DNA of 64,000 nt from Sulfurimonas autotrophica DSM 16294. Lineage in GTDB: Bacteria; Campylobacterota; Campylobacteria; Campylobacterales; Sulfurimonadaceae. The notes under the pieces are model-generated. The model had not been told where the DNA came from. It was given only the letters and a program-made list of their open reading frames with translations, and searched no databases. The stretch covers positions 1,488,001 through 1,552,000 of the forward strand of contig NC_014506.1 in the NCBI RefSeq assembly GCF_000147355.1, in the 5' to 3' direction. The translations under genes were made by a program, and so were the position numbers. Position 1 is the stretch's first letter. The number at the start of each line of letters is the position of its first letter. Shown piece after piece: positions 16,857-27,295 of the stretch.

Positions 16857-16929
16857 GCCCAGGTTACAGAAAAAAATTTAGTTTTTTTCTAAGTCAGGCT
16901 TTAGCCTTTGAAAACCTGGATTCCGAAAG
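16857..16929 (+). repeat. long REP variant with two nested hairpins
   Basis: Outer arms GCCCAGGTT and AACCTGGATTCCGAA enclose an A7/T7 hairpin and a GGCTTTAGCC hairpin. Compared with the copy at 6354, the second inner hairpin reads AGGCTTTAGCCT instead of CGCTTTAGCA, and pairs better. It ends about 50 bases before glnD, whose possible -10 (TATAAT, 16970-16975) is very close to the start codon. Confidence 0.92.
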
Positions 16930-16980
16930 GCATTTTAAATTTTAAAGATAAATTATATCAAAAATTCAATATAATATCAT

Positions 16981-19494
16981 ATGAATTTACTTTTAGAAAT
17001 AGAAAATGTTATAGAAAAAAAAGGTTCTGACTTTGAACTCTCAAAACTCTTCAAACAATACATAAAAGAGTACAAAGAATCTTTGCCTGAGTTGTTTACA
17101 AAAAATCAGGGTAAAGATTTTTTGGTACGTCATACAAAAAAACTTGACTCCATTATAGAATTGATGTACAAAACTGTCCTGCGCCGTGCTTTTGGAAACT
17201 ATCTGCCTATGCGAAGTTCCATTCCTATTGCCATTGTTGCCCTTGGCAGTTACGGACGGGAGCAGCTTTGTGTGCACAGTGATATTGACTTGCTTATAGT
17301 TTATAAAGATGTCGAGGGTTACAATTGTGAACTTATCATCGAAAAACTTTTTTATCTTGCACTTGATGCCGGTATGAAACTCGGTCACAGAGTACATGAA
17401 ATAGATGACCTTTTTAAAGCCAGCACAGAAGATGTCACCATAAAAACTTCTTTAATGGAATCAAGACTCATTACAGGTTCCCCATTTACCTGGCATGCAA
17501 CACAAAGAGAGCTAAATAAAATTCGTCTGCATGAGCAAAAAAAGTTTCTTCTTGCTAAAATCAAAGAAGCGCAGGAGCGCAGAAAAAAATATCCGACTTC
17601 TATGCAGCCAAATATAAAAAAGAGTGTCGGCGGGCTTCGAGATGCACAGCTTATTTACTGGGTGGCAAAAACAATCTACGGTATCAACAGCACAAAAGAA
17701 CTCAGTGGCGCAGTCTTTAGCGATGAAGAATACAAAGAATTTCGTATAGCGCTTGAGCTGCTTTACAGAGTCCGCAGTGCCTTACATCTTATCACGAACA
17801 GACAAGAAGACAGGCTCCTTTTAGAATATATTCCTCAGGTCAGCAAACTTTTAGGCTTTAAAGAGCAAAAAAAACTTGCAAGTAAAGTTTTGGAAGCCCA
17901 ATGGCGCATCAATAATTTTGCACAAATTTTTGTCAAAAAAATGGTACGTCCTTTCATATATGATGCTAAACATATAGCTGCTTTTCGAAGAAACAGACTC
18001 CAAAAAGGTTTTTATGAGTACAATTCAAGACTTTATGCTTCTTTTAAACTCCAGCCACAGGAAATCTCTGACTTACTACAGTTACTTATAAAACTAAAAG
18101 ACAAAGATTACCGCTTTGATGCCGGTTTTTTACATCAATTTACTATTACCAAAATTTCACACCCTCTTGAAGACACAACCTATGCACTCTTAAAAAAGCT
18201 TTTCAAAAAAGCACATATTGCTTCATTTTTAAAGCTTTTTTATGATGCGGGAATACTGCCGGAACTTTTTGAAAACTTTAAAAAAGTAATGCATCTGCCG
18301 CAATTTGACGGGTATCATCATTATCCTGTAGACATTCACTCCATAAAATGTGTCCAGGCACTCGAAAATATCAAAGAACCTTTTTTACAAGCTCTGTATA
18401 ACGAAATGGACGAAGAGGAGAAGCTGATACTTAAAATTGTAGTATTTTTTCATGACAGCGGCAAAGGCAGAAAGCAAGACCACAGTGAAGTTGGTGCAAA
18501 ACTTGTCGTTCAATTTGCAAAATATATAAATCTCAATGAAGAGCTGACAAAAAGAGCTGTTGTCCTCGTAAAACAACATATACTCATGAGTAATGTCGCT
18601 TTTAAAGAAAATATACACAATGAAAAGACACTGTACAAATTCATGTCAAAAGTAGGTGATGCCAAAAATCTTAAACTGCTGTATATTCTCACCTATGCAG
18701 ACATCAGCGGTGTAGGTGGAGATATTTACAACTCTTTTAATTCTAAGCTGTTGTATGATTTGTATCTCAGTGCACTCGAAATTGCCCAAAATACGGGAAG
18801 AATTACCGATGCAAAAAAAAGGCTCCTCATTGAAGCCAAGGTTAAAAATCTTGATGAGTTTAAAGAGCTGCCAAGTTTATTGCAAAAAAAAATTTTAACC
18901 ATAGAGTCAAATCTTTTTTTCTTTAAACATTCACCTCAAGATATTATTAACATTGCAAAAATAGCCAAAGAAACAAAAGAATACAGCTTTAGAGTAAAAA
19001 ATGTCAACTCTCTAAGTATAGAAATATATCGAAGAATCCCATTAAATATCAGTTACCTGCTTGCTACATTAGCCCACCTTAATGTTGCTTCTATGGAAAT
19101 TTTTACACTTTTTGACAGTATCAAATATTTTAAAATCGAATTTATACAGAATGTAGACTCTAATGTACTTGTTGAAGTCCAAGATATTATAGACAATGCT
19201 TTTGATATGGACAAAGAAGTAAAACTCAAAAATGTCAACATAAAAAGAGAAGAAATTTCAATAGATTGTGAACACTCTCTCACCCACGCCGAGCTTGCCA
19301 TTCATACTGCAAACCAAATAGGTCTTTTAGCTTATGTAATGCACAAATTTGAAGAATTAAATATAAATATCATTACAGCAAAAATTCACTCAAGCAAACA
19401 TAAAGTAAGAGACAGCTTTTTAATGGAAAAACAAAACGATATATGTAATAATGTCGAAAAAATTTATGAATTATTGTCAGATAATACAAAATAA
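16981..19494 (+). CDS. glnD: [protein-PII] uridylyltransferase / uridylyl-removing enzyme
   Basis: Senses glutamine and modifies the PII nitrogen regulator. The 837 residues contain a nucleotidyltransferase domain with GSYGREQLCVHSDIDLLIVY (about 89-108) including the paired metal Asp, the GGLRDAQ block near 218, an HD domain with FFHDSGKGRKQDHSEVG (about 490-506), and two ACT-like regions at the C-terminus. Length is close to other GlnD proteins. glmS follows nine bases later, so the two are probably cotranscribed. gdhA further along the window is a related nitrogen-assimilation gene. Confidence 0.94.
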   Translation: MNLLLEIENVIEKKGSDFELSKLFKQYIKEYKESLPELFTKNQGKDFLVRHTKKLDSIIELMYKTVLRRAFGNYLPMRSSIPIAIVALGSYGREQLCVHSDIDLLIVYKDVEGYNCELIIEKLFYLALDAGMKLGHRVHEIDDLFKASTEDVTIKTSLMESRLITGSPFTWHATQRELNKIRLHEQKKFLLAKIKEAQERRKKYPTSMQPNIKKSVGGLRDAQLIYWVAKTIYGINSTKELSGAVFSDEEYKEFRIALELLYRVRSALHLITNRQEDRLLLEYIPQVSKLLGFKEQKKLASKVLEAQWRINNFAQIFVKKMVRPFIYDAKHIAAFRRNRLQKGFYEYNSRLYASFKLQPQEISDLLQLLIKLKDKDYRFDAGFLHQFTITKISHPLEDTTYALLKKLFKKAHIASFLKLFYDAGILPELFENFKKVMHLPQFDGYHHYPVDIHSIKCVQALENIKEPFLQALYNEMDEEEKLILKIVVFFHDSGKGRKQDHSEVGAKLVVQFAKYINLNEELTKRAVVLVKQHILMSNVAFKENIHNEKTLYKFMSKVGDAKNLKLLYILTYADISGVGGDIYNSFNSKLLYDLYLSALEIAQNTGRITDAKKRLLIEAKVKNLDEFKELPSLLQKKILTIESNLFFFKHSPQDIINIAKIAKETKEYSFRVKNVNSLSIEIYRRIPLNISYLLATLAHLNVASMEIFTLFDSIKYFKIEFIQNVDSNVLVEVQDIIDNAFDMDKEVKLKNVNIKREEISIDCEHSLTHAELAIHTANQIGLLAYVMHKFEELNINIITAKIHSSKHKVRDSFLMEKQNDICNNVEKIYELLSDNTK

Positions 19495-19503
19495 AGGCTC
19501 TGT

Positions 19504-21318
19504 ATGTGTGGAATTGTTGGATATATAGGTAAAAAAAATACAAAAGAAATTTTATTAGACGGCCTTAAAGAACTGGAATACAGAGGCTACGATTCTGCCG
19601 GAATTGCCATACTCAGTGATGGCGAATTTTCCAGTTTTAAATCTGTGGGGAAACTTGTTAACCTTGAAGAAAAGACCAAAGATTTTGTTACAGATAAATT
19701 TGCCGTAGGTATCGGTCATACACGCTGGGCAACACATGGTAAGCCTACTGAACTCAATGCTCACCCACATGTAGGGCACAACTCTTATGTTGTGCACAAC
19801 GGCATTATAGAAAACTATGCAGAGTTAAAAAAAGCTTTACTTGATGAAGGTGTAGTCTTTTTAAGCCAGACAGATACAGAAGTCATCGTACATCAATTTG
19901 AAAAAAACCTACAGTATGCAGACAACGCTTTTGAAGCCTTTAAAAAAACAATTTCCGAGCTAAAAGGTGCATATGCCATACTTCTTGTAACAAAAAACGA
20001 AGATGAGAAAATCTTTTTTGCCAAAAACGGTTCACCTATGCTTGTAGGCATCAATGAAGAGAATGAAAAATATTTTGCTTCATCAGACACACCGCTTATT
20101 GGACAATGCAGTGAAGTCAATTACTTTGAAGATGGTGATTATGGCTATGTAACTAAAGAAGCAATCGTTATATATGATAAAGAGGGACATACAAAAAAGC
20201 CGCACTTCACAAAACTCTCTACAAATAAACTCTCAGCACAAAAAGACGGCTACAGATTTTTTATGGAAAAAGAGATATACGAGCAAAGCGCAGTTATTGC
20301 TGATACGCTGCTTGGACGTTTGAGTGAAAATGAAGTACTCTTTGATGAACTTGAAGATGGCTTTTTTGACGGCATTAATGAAATAAAACTTTGTGCCTGC
20401 GGTACTTCTTATCATTCAGCCCTTGCCGCTTCTTATATGTTTGAGCGTTACTCGCAAGTAAAAACTTCTGTTGAAGTTGCTTCAGAATTTCGTTATCGCT
20501 CTCCTATTATGAGTAAAGATACGCTCTTTATTGTTATTTCACAAAGTGGAGAGACTGCCGACACCTTAGAAACACTAAAAATGGCTAAAAAAGCAGGGCT
20601 TAAAACGCTTGTTATATGTAATGTAGACAACTCATCCATGGTTCGCATCGCCGACACTTCTATACTTACACGTGCGGGCATAGAAAAAGGAGTGGCTTCA
20701 ACAAAAGCTTTTGCTACACAGGTTACCGTTTTTTGGATGCTCTCTTTACATGTAGCCCGGATAAGAAAATCACTCGATGAGAGTGAGATAGAAAAACAGA
20801 TAAAATTCTTGCGTAATATTCCAGCCAGTGTAAGTGTCAGTGATGTAATGCATGAGAGGATTAAAAGACTCTCAAAGCGTTATCTGCACGGACATGGTTT
20901 TTTCTTTATCGGCAGAGATGTTTTCTTTCCACTGGCACTGGAAGGTGCACTCAAACTCAAAGAAATTTCTTATCTGCATGCAGAAGGTTACCCAAGTGGA
21001 GAGATGAAACACGGTCCAATTGCTTTGGCTGACCCGGAACTTTTTACCATCGCACTGCTTCCCCAGCATATGCTATATGAAAAGTCAAAAAGCAATGTCG
21101 AAGAGCTCAGTGCAAGAGACTCGACGATTTGTGCCATCAGTCCTTTGGAATTTGACAAAGCAGATGACTTTATACAAACAAAAGAGCATGAACATTATAT
21201 GCTTGAATTTTTTGAGATGATGGTCGTTGTACAACTATTATCATTAGAAATTTCTATACGTCTTGGAAATGATGTTGATATGCCGAGAAACCTTGCAAAA
21301 AGTGTAACCGTAGAGTAA
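19504..21318 (+). CDS. glmS: glutamine-fructose-6-phosphate aminotransferase
   Basis: Makes glucosamine-6-phosphate for cell wall and LPS. The 604 residues start MCGIVGYIG, leaving Cys2 as the glutaminase nucleophile after Met removal, followed by HTRWATHGKPTELNAHPH. The SIS domains show CACGTSYHSALA (about 299-310), ISQSGETADTLETL (about 345-358) and the closing MPRNLAKSVTVE. There is no glmS ribozyme-like region upstream: only nine bases separate it from glnD. Confidence 0.97.
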   Translation: MCGIVGYIGKKNTKEILLDGLKELEYRGYDSAGIAILSDGEFSSFKSVGKLVNLEEKTKDFVTDKFAVGIGHTRWATHGKPTELNAHPHVGHNSYVVHNGIIENYAELKKALLDEGVVFLSQTDTEVIVHQFEKNLQYADNAFEAFKKTISELKGAYAILLVTKNEDEKIFFAKNGSPMLVGINEENEKYFASSDTPLIGQCSEVNYFEDGDYGYVTKEAIVIYDKEGHTKKPHFTKLSTNKLSAQKDGYRFFMEKEIYEQSAVIADTLLGRLSENEVLFDELEDGFFDGINEIKLCACGTSYHSALAASYMFERYSQVKTSVEVASEFRYRSPIMSKDTLFIVISQSGETADTLETLKMAKKAGLKTLVICNVDNSSMVRIADTSILTRAGIEKGVASTKAFATQVTVFWMLSLHVARIRKSLDESEIEKQIKFLRNIPASVSVSDVMHERIKRLSKRYLHGHGFFFIGRDVFFPLALEGALKLKEISYLHAEGYPSGEMKHGPIALADPELFTIALLPQHMLYEKSKSNVEELSARDSTICAISPLEFDKADDFIQTKEHEHYMLEFFEMMVVVQLLSLEISIRLGNDVDMPRNLAKSVTVE

Positions 21319-21395
21319 ATGTGATAAAAAAATAACTCTTTCACTTTAAATTAATTTAATTCTTGCTAAAATCTAAAGTTAAATTTCTAATATAA

Positions 21396-23252
21396 GTGAA
21401 TATTATGCAAACTAAATCGAAACTCTTACTCTTTGTTGCGCTAATGCTTCTAGGTCTTGGCATTGCCACAATTATAAACATCTCTTTAAACTTTAGAGAG
21501 TACAGTATAAAAAGTGCCACACAAAAAGCCACAATGGCCGCAGCAATCGTTAAAGACGGATTAACGGCGCATATGGTGAACGGTATCATGGATAAAAGGG
21601 GTTATTTTCTCAACCAAATCAGCTCCAATAATGACAAAATTAAAAACTTATGGATTGTACGTTCAGACAAAGTTATAGAGCAATACGGCGATGGTTTTAA
21701 CAGTGAGACGGTACGGGATGATATAGATAAAGAAGTTTTAAAAACAGGCAAGACGGTTCAAAAAATCACCGAATCTACTGAAAACTCAATGCTGAGAATT
21801 ACAATTCCGTATAAAGCAACTGTTAACAACGGTCCCAACTGTTTATCATGTCATAATGTAAATCGCGGCGATACGCTCGGTGCAGTCAGTATGGAATTTG
21901 ATATAACAAATATGCGCAACGCCGGAATGTTTACTATACTGAAAATTCTTGCACTCAATCTTGTATTTATCATCGTTGTTTTATTTCTTATAAACTACTA
22001 TATTACACCGTACATGAAACTTTTCTCCAATATGCAAAAAGGTATAAGAAAAGCCTATAAAGGAGACTTTTCACATGAGTTTACAACAAGCGTCAAAGGT
22101 GATGCAAAAAATATTATAGACCAGCTCAATACTCTGTTTAGAAAAATGCAAGAAACATTCGGCGACATAAAATACAATCTTGCAACTTTTATTCCTCAAG
22201 GCTGTGTCTCTTCAACTGACCCGCTTCAAGAAGCAAAAACAATTATCGGCGAGCTCTCAGATATATACAAATTTAAAAAGACAATTGAACATGATCCTAC
22301 AAAAGAGGTAGTATATCAAAGAGTTGTAGATGTACTGTGTAATAAATATGAACTCTCACATTTTGCATTTTATGAAATAGATACACTTAAAGCAACAAGA
22401 AAACTGATTTATATTTCACATGGAAAAAGTGTTTGTAAAGATGAAGTAGATGCAGATGCTTCACTTTGTAGAGCACATAGAACAAATACAACGGTAATTT
22501 CCAGTGAATTTGTTAATTTATGCCGAGAGTGCAATTGTGAAGGACTGGAATATATATGTATCCCTTTTACTATTAATGATGAAAATTCTCTAGTTCTTTC
22601 TATTACTGCCAAAGACAGAAATGAGTTGAATAAAATCAATGCCTTTGTCAAAAGTATAGAAAATTACCTTGAAGCTGCCAAACCGGTAATAGAGAGTAAA
22701 ATCCTAATGTCTAAACTGCGAGACACTTCACTCAGAGATGCAATGACAGGACTTTATAACAGAAGATTTTTAGAAGAGTTTATAGATACTTTTGCAAGTC
22801 AAGCAAAACGTGAGAATACAACATACAGTGTAATGATGCTTGATGTTGATTTCTTTAAAAAAGTTAATGACACCTATGGTCATGATATAGGAGATAAAGT
22901 CATTGCTAAAATAGGCGAAGTACTTCATAACAGTATCAGAGAGTCTGATTTGGCTATTCGTTATGGTGGAGAAGAGTTCGTTGTATTATTACACAATGCT
23001 ACAGATGAGGGAACACAAAAGATAGCTTCAAAAATACACTCTGAATTTGCAAAACTGACATTTGATGTGGGCAACGGCAAAACTATACAAAAAACTATGA
23101 GTATTGGTATAGCAAAATTCCCTAGAGACGGTGACAGTATTTGGAAATGTATTAAGTATGCAGACACTGCATTATATGTGGCAAAAACTACAGGTAGAAA
23201 TAAAATTGTTGAATATACGCCAGAAATGTTAGAGGATGAACATTTAAGATAG
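21396..23252 (+). CDS. membrane diguanylate cyclase with a CXXCH heme-type sensor domain
   Basis: Predicted to make cyclic di-GMP in response to a periplasmic signal. Order: membrane helix (about 10-30), periplasmic DUF3365-like domain (about 31-185) containing NCLSCHNVNRGD, a c-type heme-binding CXXCH, a second membrane helix (about 190-213), a HAMP-like linker, a Cys-rich GAF-like region (CRAHRTN and CRECNCEG, about 355-390) and a GGDEF domain. The GGDEF domain has DAMTGLYNRRFLEEF, the metal-binding MLDVDFFKK and the signature RYGGEEFVVLL, so it should be active. The start may be GTG (21396) or the ATG three codons later. Confidence 0.9.
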   Translation: MNIMQTKSKLLLFVALMLLGLGIATIINISLNFREYSIKSATQKATMAAAIVKDGLTAHMVNGIMDKRGYFLNQISSNNDKIKNLWIVRSDKVIEQYGDGFNSETVRDDIDKEVLKTGKTVQKITESTENSMLRITIPYKATVNNGPNCLSCHNVNRGDTLGAVSMEFDITNMRNAGMFTILKILALNLVFIIVVLFLINYYITPYMKLFSNMQKGIRKAYKGDFSHEFTTSVKGDAKNIIDQLNTLFRKMQETFGDIKYNLATFIPQGCVSSTDPLQEAKTIIGELSDIYKFKKTIEHDPTKEVVYQRVVDVLCNKYELSHFAFYEIDTLKATRKLIYISHGKSVCKDEVDADASLCRAHRTNTTVISSEFVNLCRECNCEGLEYICIPFTINDENSLVLSITAKDRNELNKINAFVKSIENYLEAAKPVIESKILMSKLRDTSLRDAMTGLYNRRFLEEFIDTFASQAKRENTTYSVMMLDVDFFKKVNDTYGHDIGDKVIAKIGEVLHNSIRESDLAIRYGGEEFVVLLHNATDEGTQKIASKIHSEFAKLTFDVGNGKTIQKTMSIGIAKFPRDGDSIWKCIKYADTALYVAKTTGRNKIVEYTPEMLEDEHLR

Positions 23253-23256
23253 GTTC

Positions 23257-23283
23257 AAATCTTCAGGCAAAACCTGAAGATTT
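23257..23283 (+). terminator. bidirectional terminator hairpin between the cyclase gene and mrp
   Basis: AAATCTTCAGG and CCTGAAGATTT form a perfect 11-base-pair stem around a CAAAA loop. It lies four bases past the plus-strand cyclase stop and before the minus-strand mrp stop, so it can serve both convergent genes. Confidence 0.85.
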
Positions 23284-23291
23284 AAGAAAGC

Positions 23292-23316
23292 TTAGAAAGT
23301 TCATTGAACTTTCTAA
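23292..23316 (-). terminator. second inverted repeat overlapping the mrp stop
   Basis: TTAGAAAGTTCA and TGAACTTTCTAA pair perfectly over 12 bases around a single T. The hairpin includes the mrp stop codon (23313-23315) and may add to termination or protect the mrp mRNA end. Confidence 0.6.
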
Positions 23317-24470
23317 CTGCAGCCGCACCCGCCGCCACTTTGCTCTTTTGATGCAGAAGCTCCACCGGTTGAACATGCGCTTACACCAGGAGGTGTTGTC
23401 GGTTGAACAGACTGATTATCTACTCCGCCGTTTGCATTTATCTCTTCAATAGTATTCCAGATAGACTCAGCAGCCTTCATATATCTTTTTGCGCTCTCTG
23501 AAGACGGATCTACGAAAGTAATAGGTTTTCCTTCATCTCCGCCTGTGCGAATACTTGGCTCGATTGGAATCTCAGCAATTATTTGAGTATCAAATTCTTT
23601 TGCCATTGGTGTAGATGTTCCTTTACCAAATATATCATACTCAACACCAGTATCTGGAGCGATAAAACCGCTCATATTTTCAATAATTCCGGCAATTGGA
23701 ATATTTAATTTTTTAAACATATCTAATGAACGACGAGAATCATCCAATGATACACCCTGTGGTGTTGTTACAGTAAGACCTGCAGTTACAGGAACACTTT
23801 GTGCAAGTGTTAACTGTGCATCACCTGTTCCCGGTGGCATATCAATAACTAAAACATCTAATTCTGACCATAAAATATCACGTAAGAACTGCTCAATCGC
23901 TTTCATAATCATAGCACCACGCCAGATTAATGATTGACCATCTTCCATCAGTGAACCCATAGACATCATCTCAATACCATATGCTTTTATTGGAAGTACT
24001 TTATTTCCGTTTACTTCCGGTTTCACATCAGAAACACCCATCATACGAGGAACATTCGGTCCATAAATATCAGCGTCTAAAAGACCTACTTTTTTCCCTT
24101 GTGCAGCTAAAGCTATAGCAATATTTACAGATGTTGTAGATTTTCCAACCCCACCCTTACCAGAACTTACCATTAAAAAGTTTTTTACTTGCGGAGCAAT
24201 ATTTTTACCATGAGATGAACTCTCTCTCGGCATTTGCGGTGCTTTTACATTTACAGTAACATTTGCTGCTCCTGCTGATTTTAAAGCTTCTGTTGCTTCA
24301 TCTTTAATTTGTTGTGCAACTTCTGGTGCTGATGATGTAATTTCAACAGTGAAACTAGTATCATTACCATTAACAACTATATCTTTTACAAAACCAAAAG
24401 TTACGATATCTTTGGTAAAACCGGGATACATAACTTTAGACAGTGCTGATTTTACGATTTCTTCAGTCAT
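23313..24470 (-). CDS. mrp: Mrp/ApbC iron-sulfur cluster carrier ATPase
   Basis: P-loop protein that carries or inserts 4Fe-4S clusters. The 385 residues comprise an N-terminal DUF59-type domain (1-85), a deviant Walker A SSGKGGVGKSTTSVNIA (about 102-118), LLDADIYGPNVPRMMG, and the DMPPGTGDAQLTLAQ block (about 214-228). The C-terminus is a Cys-rich tail ending GGGCGCS, which probably replaces the usual CXXC cluster site. It is a single gene, convergent with the cyclase gene and about 96 bases downstream of thiC on the same strand. Confidence 0.94.
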   Translation of the reverse strand: MTEEIVKSALSKVMYPGFTKDIVTFGFVKDIVVNGNDTSFTVEITSSAPEVAQQIKDEATEALKSAGAANVTVNVKAPQMPRESSSHGKNIAPQVKNFLMVSSGKGGVGKSTTSVNIAIALAAQGKKVGLLDADIYGPNVPRMMGVSDVKPEVNGNKVLPIKAYGIEMMSMGSLMEDGQSLIWRGAMIMKAIEQFLRDILWSELDVLVIDMPPGTGDAQLTLAQSVPVTAGLTVTTPQGVSLDDSRRSLDMFKKLNIPIAGIIENMSGFIAPDTGVEYDIFGKGTSTPMAKEFDTQIIAEIPIEPSIRTGGDEGKPITFVDPSSESAKRYMKAAESIWNTIEEINANGGVDNQSVQPTTPPGVSACSTGGASASKEQSGGGCGCS

Positions 24471-24566
24471 ATTATTCTTTCCTTTAATTTAATTTATTCA
24501 TTTGAAACTATAGTATATCTAAATAAGACAAATATTGTCTTGTTTAAAATCAATTTATTTTTAAGC

Positions 24567-25997
<1,431 letters not shown>

Positions 25998-26132
25998 TTA
26001 TATATAGTGGAAATATAATCAAATAAAGTTAATCTAACATAAAGGAAAGTAATTGATAGGATTATTTATGTAAGGTTTGAAAGTAATAGTGACTAATTTA
26101 CACAATCAAGATAAAAAAAAGCTTTTTGAGTG

Positions 26133-26138
26133 TATAAT
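26133..26138 (+). promoter_or_regulatory. -10 box for ispDF
   Basis: TATAAT, 31 bases before the TTG start, with a T-rich GCTTTTTGAG stretch just upstream, as is usual for Campylobacterota housekeeping promoters that lack a clear -35. Confidence 0.5.
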
Positions 26139-26169
26139 TTCGTAACACTTTGAAATTGTAGGAGACTAT

Positions 26170-27294
26170 TTGTCTGATTTAACACTTATATTATTGTCAG
26201 CCGGTAGTTCTAGTCGTTTTGATACCACTGTTAAGAAACAGTGGCTGCGTATACAACACAAACCTTTGTGGCAATTTGTAGCAGACAAGTTTGAAAAGAG
26301 TGGACTTTTTTGCAAAATCATTCTTGTCGCATCCCAAGATGATATTGCATTTATGAAAAATTATGCAGACTATGACTTTGTTCAAGGCGGCAATAGCAGA
26401 CAGGCATCTCTGAAAAATGCTTTATTACATGTAAAGAGCGAATATGTTCTAGTAAGTGATATAGCCAGAGCCTGCATATCTGAAGAATTGTTACAAAGAA
26501 TACTCGCTAAAAAGGGAAATGCTGATTGTATTGTTCCTTATTTACATGTAACAGATACTATTGTTTACGAAAACACTACAATAGACAGACAAAAAGTGAA
26601 AAGAATCCAAACTCCTCAACTCTCCCGCACTAAAATACTCAAAAATGCCCTGCAAACATCTACAGAATTTACGGATGAAAGTAGTGCTATTGTAAGCTAT
26701 GGTGCCACCCGTGCATTTGTAGAAGGGGATGAGAATGCTTATAAAATAACCTTTATTCAAGATTTAAACAAACTGCCGTGTTTGAGTGGACCATCAAGTG
26801 ATATTTTAAGCGGAAACGGTTTTGATGTTCATGCTTTTGATGATAAAGGTGATATGTATCTTGGCGGAGTTAAAATAGATACAGAGTACGGATTTAAAGC
26901 CCACAGTGACGGCGATGTAGCTCTTCATTCATTAATAGATGCACTTTTAGGGGCTGCAGGGATGGGTGACATTGGTATGCTTTTTCCTGATAATGATGTA
27001 GCCTATAAAGGCATAGATTCAAAAGAACTGCTCCAAAGAGTCGTAGCGAAAATCTATAATTACGGTTTTGAAATTATAAATGTAGATATTACAATAGCTG
27101 CACAAAAGCCAAGAATTGGTGCTTATAAAAATAAAATGAGACAGACGATTGCTGAGATATTACAAATTGACAAAGCCAGAGTAAATGTAAAAGCAACAAC
27201 AACAGAAAAACTTGGTTTTATAGGTCGAGAAGAAGGTGTTGGTGTGATTGCAAATGCAAATTTAAAATATTTTAACTGGAAGATGATAGGATAA
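26170..27294 (+). CDS. ispDF: bifunctional IspD/IspF (MEP isoprenoid pathway)
   Basis: Fusion enzyme catalysing CDP-ME synthesis and the MEcPP cyclase step of isoprenoid biosynthesis. Residues 1-210 are IspD (LSAGSSSRFDTTVKKQWL near the start), and 215-374 are IspF with the metal-binding GNGFDVHAF and AHSDGDVALHSLIDALLGA blocks and the closing EKLGFIGREEGVGVIA. The start is TTG with AGGAG ten bases earlier. Two copies of TTACATGTAA fall inside the IspD half (26425 and 26542). The receiver gene begins one base after the stop. Confidence 0.96.
   Translation: MSDLTLILLSAGSSSRFDTTVKKQWLRIQHKPLWQFVADKFEKSGLFCKIILVASQDDIAFMKNYADYDFVQGGNSRQASLKNALLHVKSEYVLVSDIARACISEELLQRILAKKGNADCIVPYLHVTDTIVYENTTIDRQKVKRIQTPQLSRTKILKNALQTSTEFTDESSAIVSYGATRAFVEGDENAYKITFIQDLNKLPCLSGPSSDILSGNGFDVHAFDDKGDMYLGGVKIDTEYGFKAHSDGDVALHSLIDALLGAAGMGDIGMLFPDNDVAYKGIDSKELLQRVVAKIYNYGFEIINVDITIAAQKPRIGAYKNKMRQTIAEILQIDKARVNVKATTTEKLGFIGREEGVGVIANANLKYFNWKMIG
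26425..26551. repeat. two copies of the dispersed palindrome TTACATGTAA
   Basis: Copies lie at 26425-26434 and 26542-26551. The same ten bases recur at 6282, 7272, 16321, 36244, 37383, 41400, 44543, 56173, 56800 and 58103, nearly all inside genes of unrelated function and on both strands. The role is unknown; see the finding on this palindrome. Confidence 0.7.
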
Positions 27295-27295
27295 G

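Noticed and set aside
6242-16929. CRISPR array
   Set aside because: The repeats recur but are palindromes at irregular spacing in both orientations, several inside genes, with no unique spacers of equal length and no cas genes.
19494-19503. glmS ribozyme or riboswitch
   Set aside because: Only nine bases separate glnD and glmS; there is no room.
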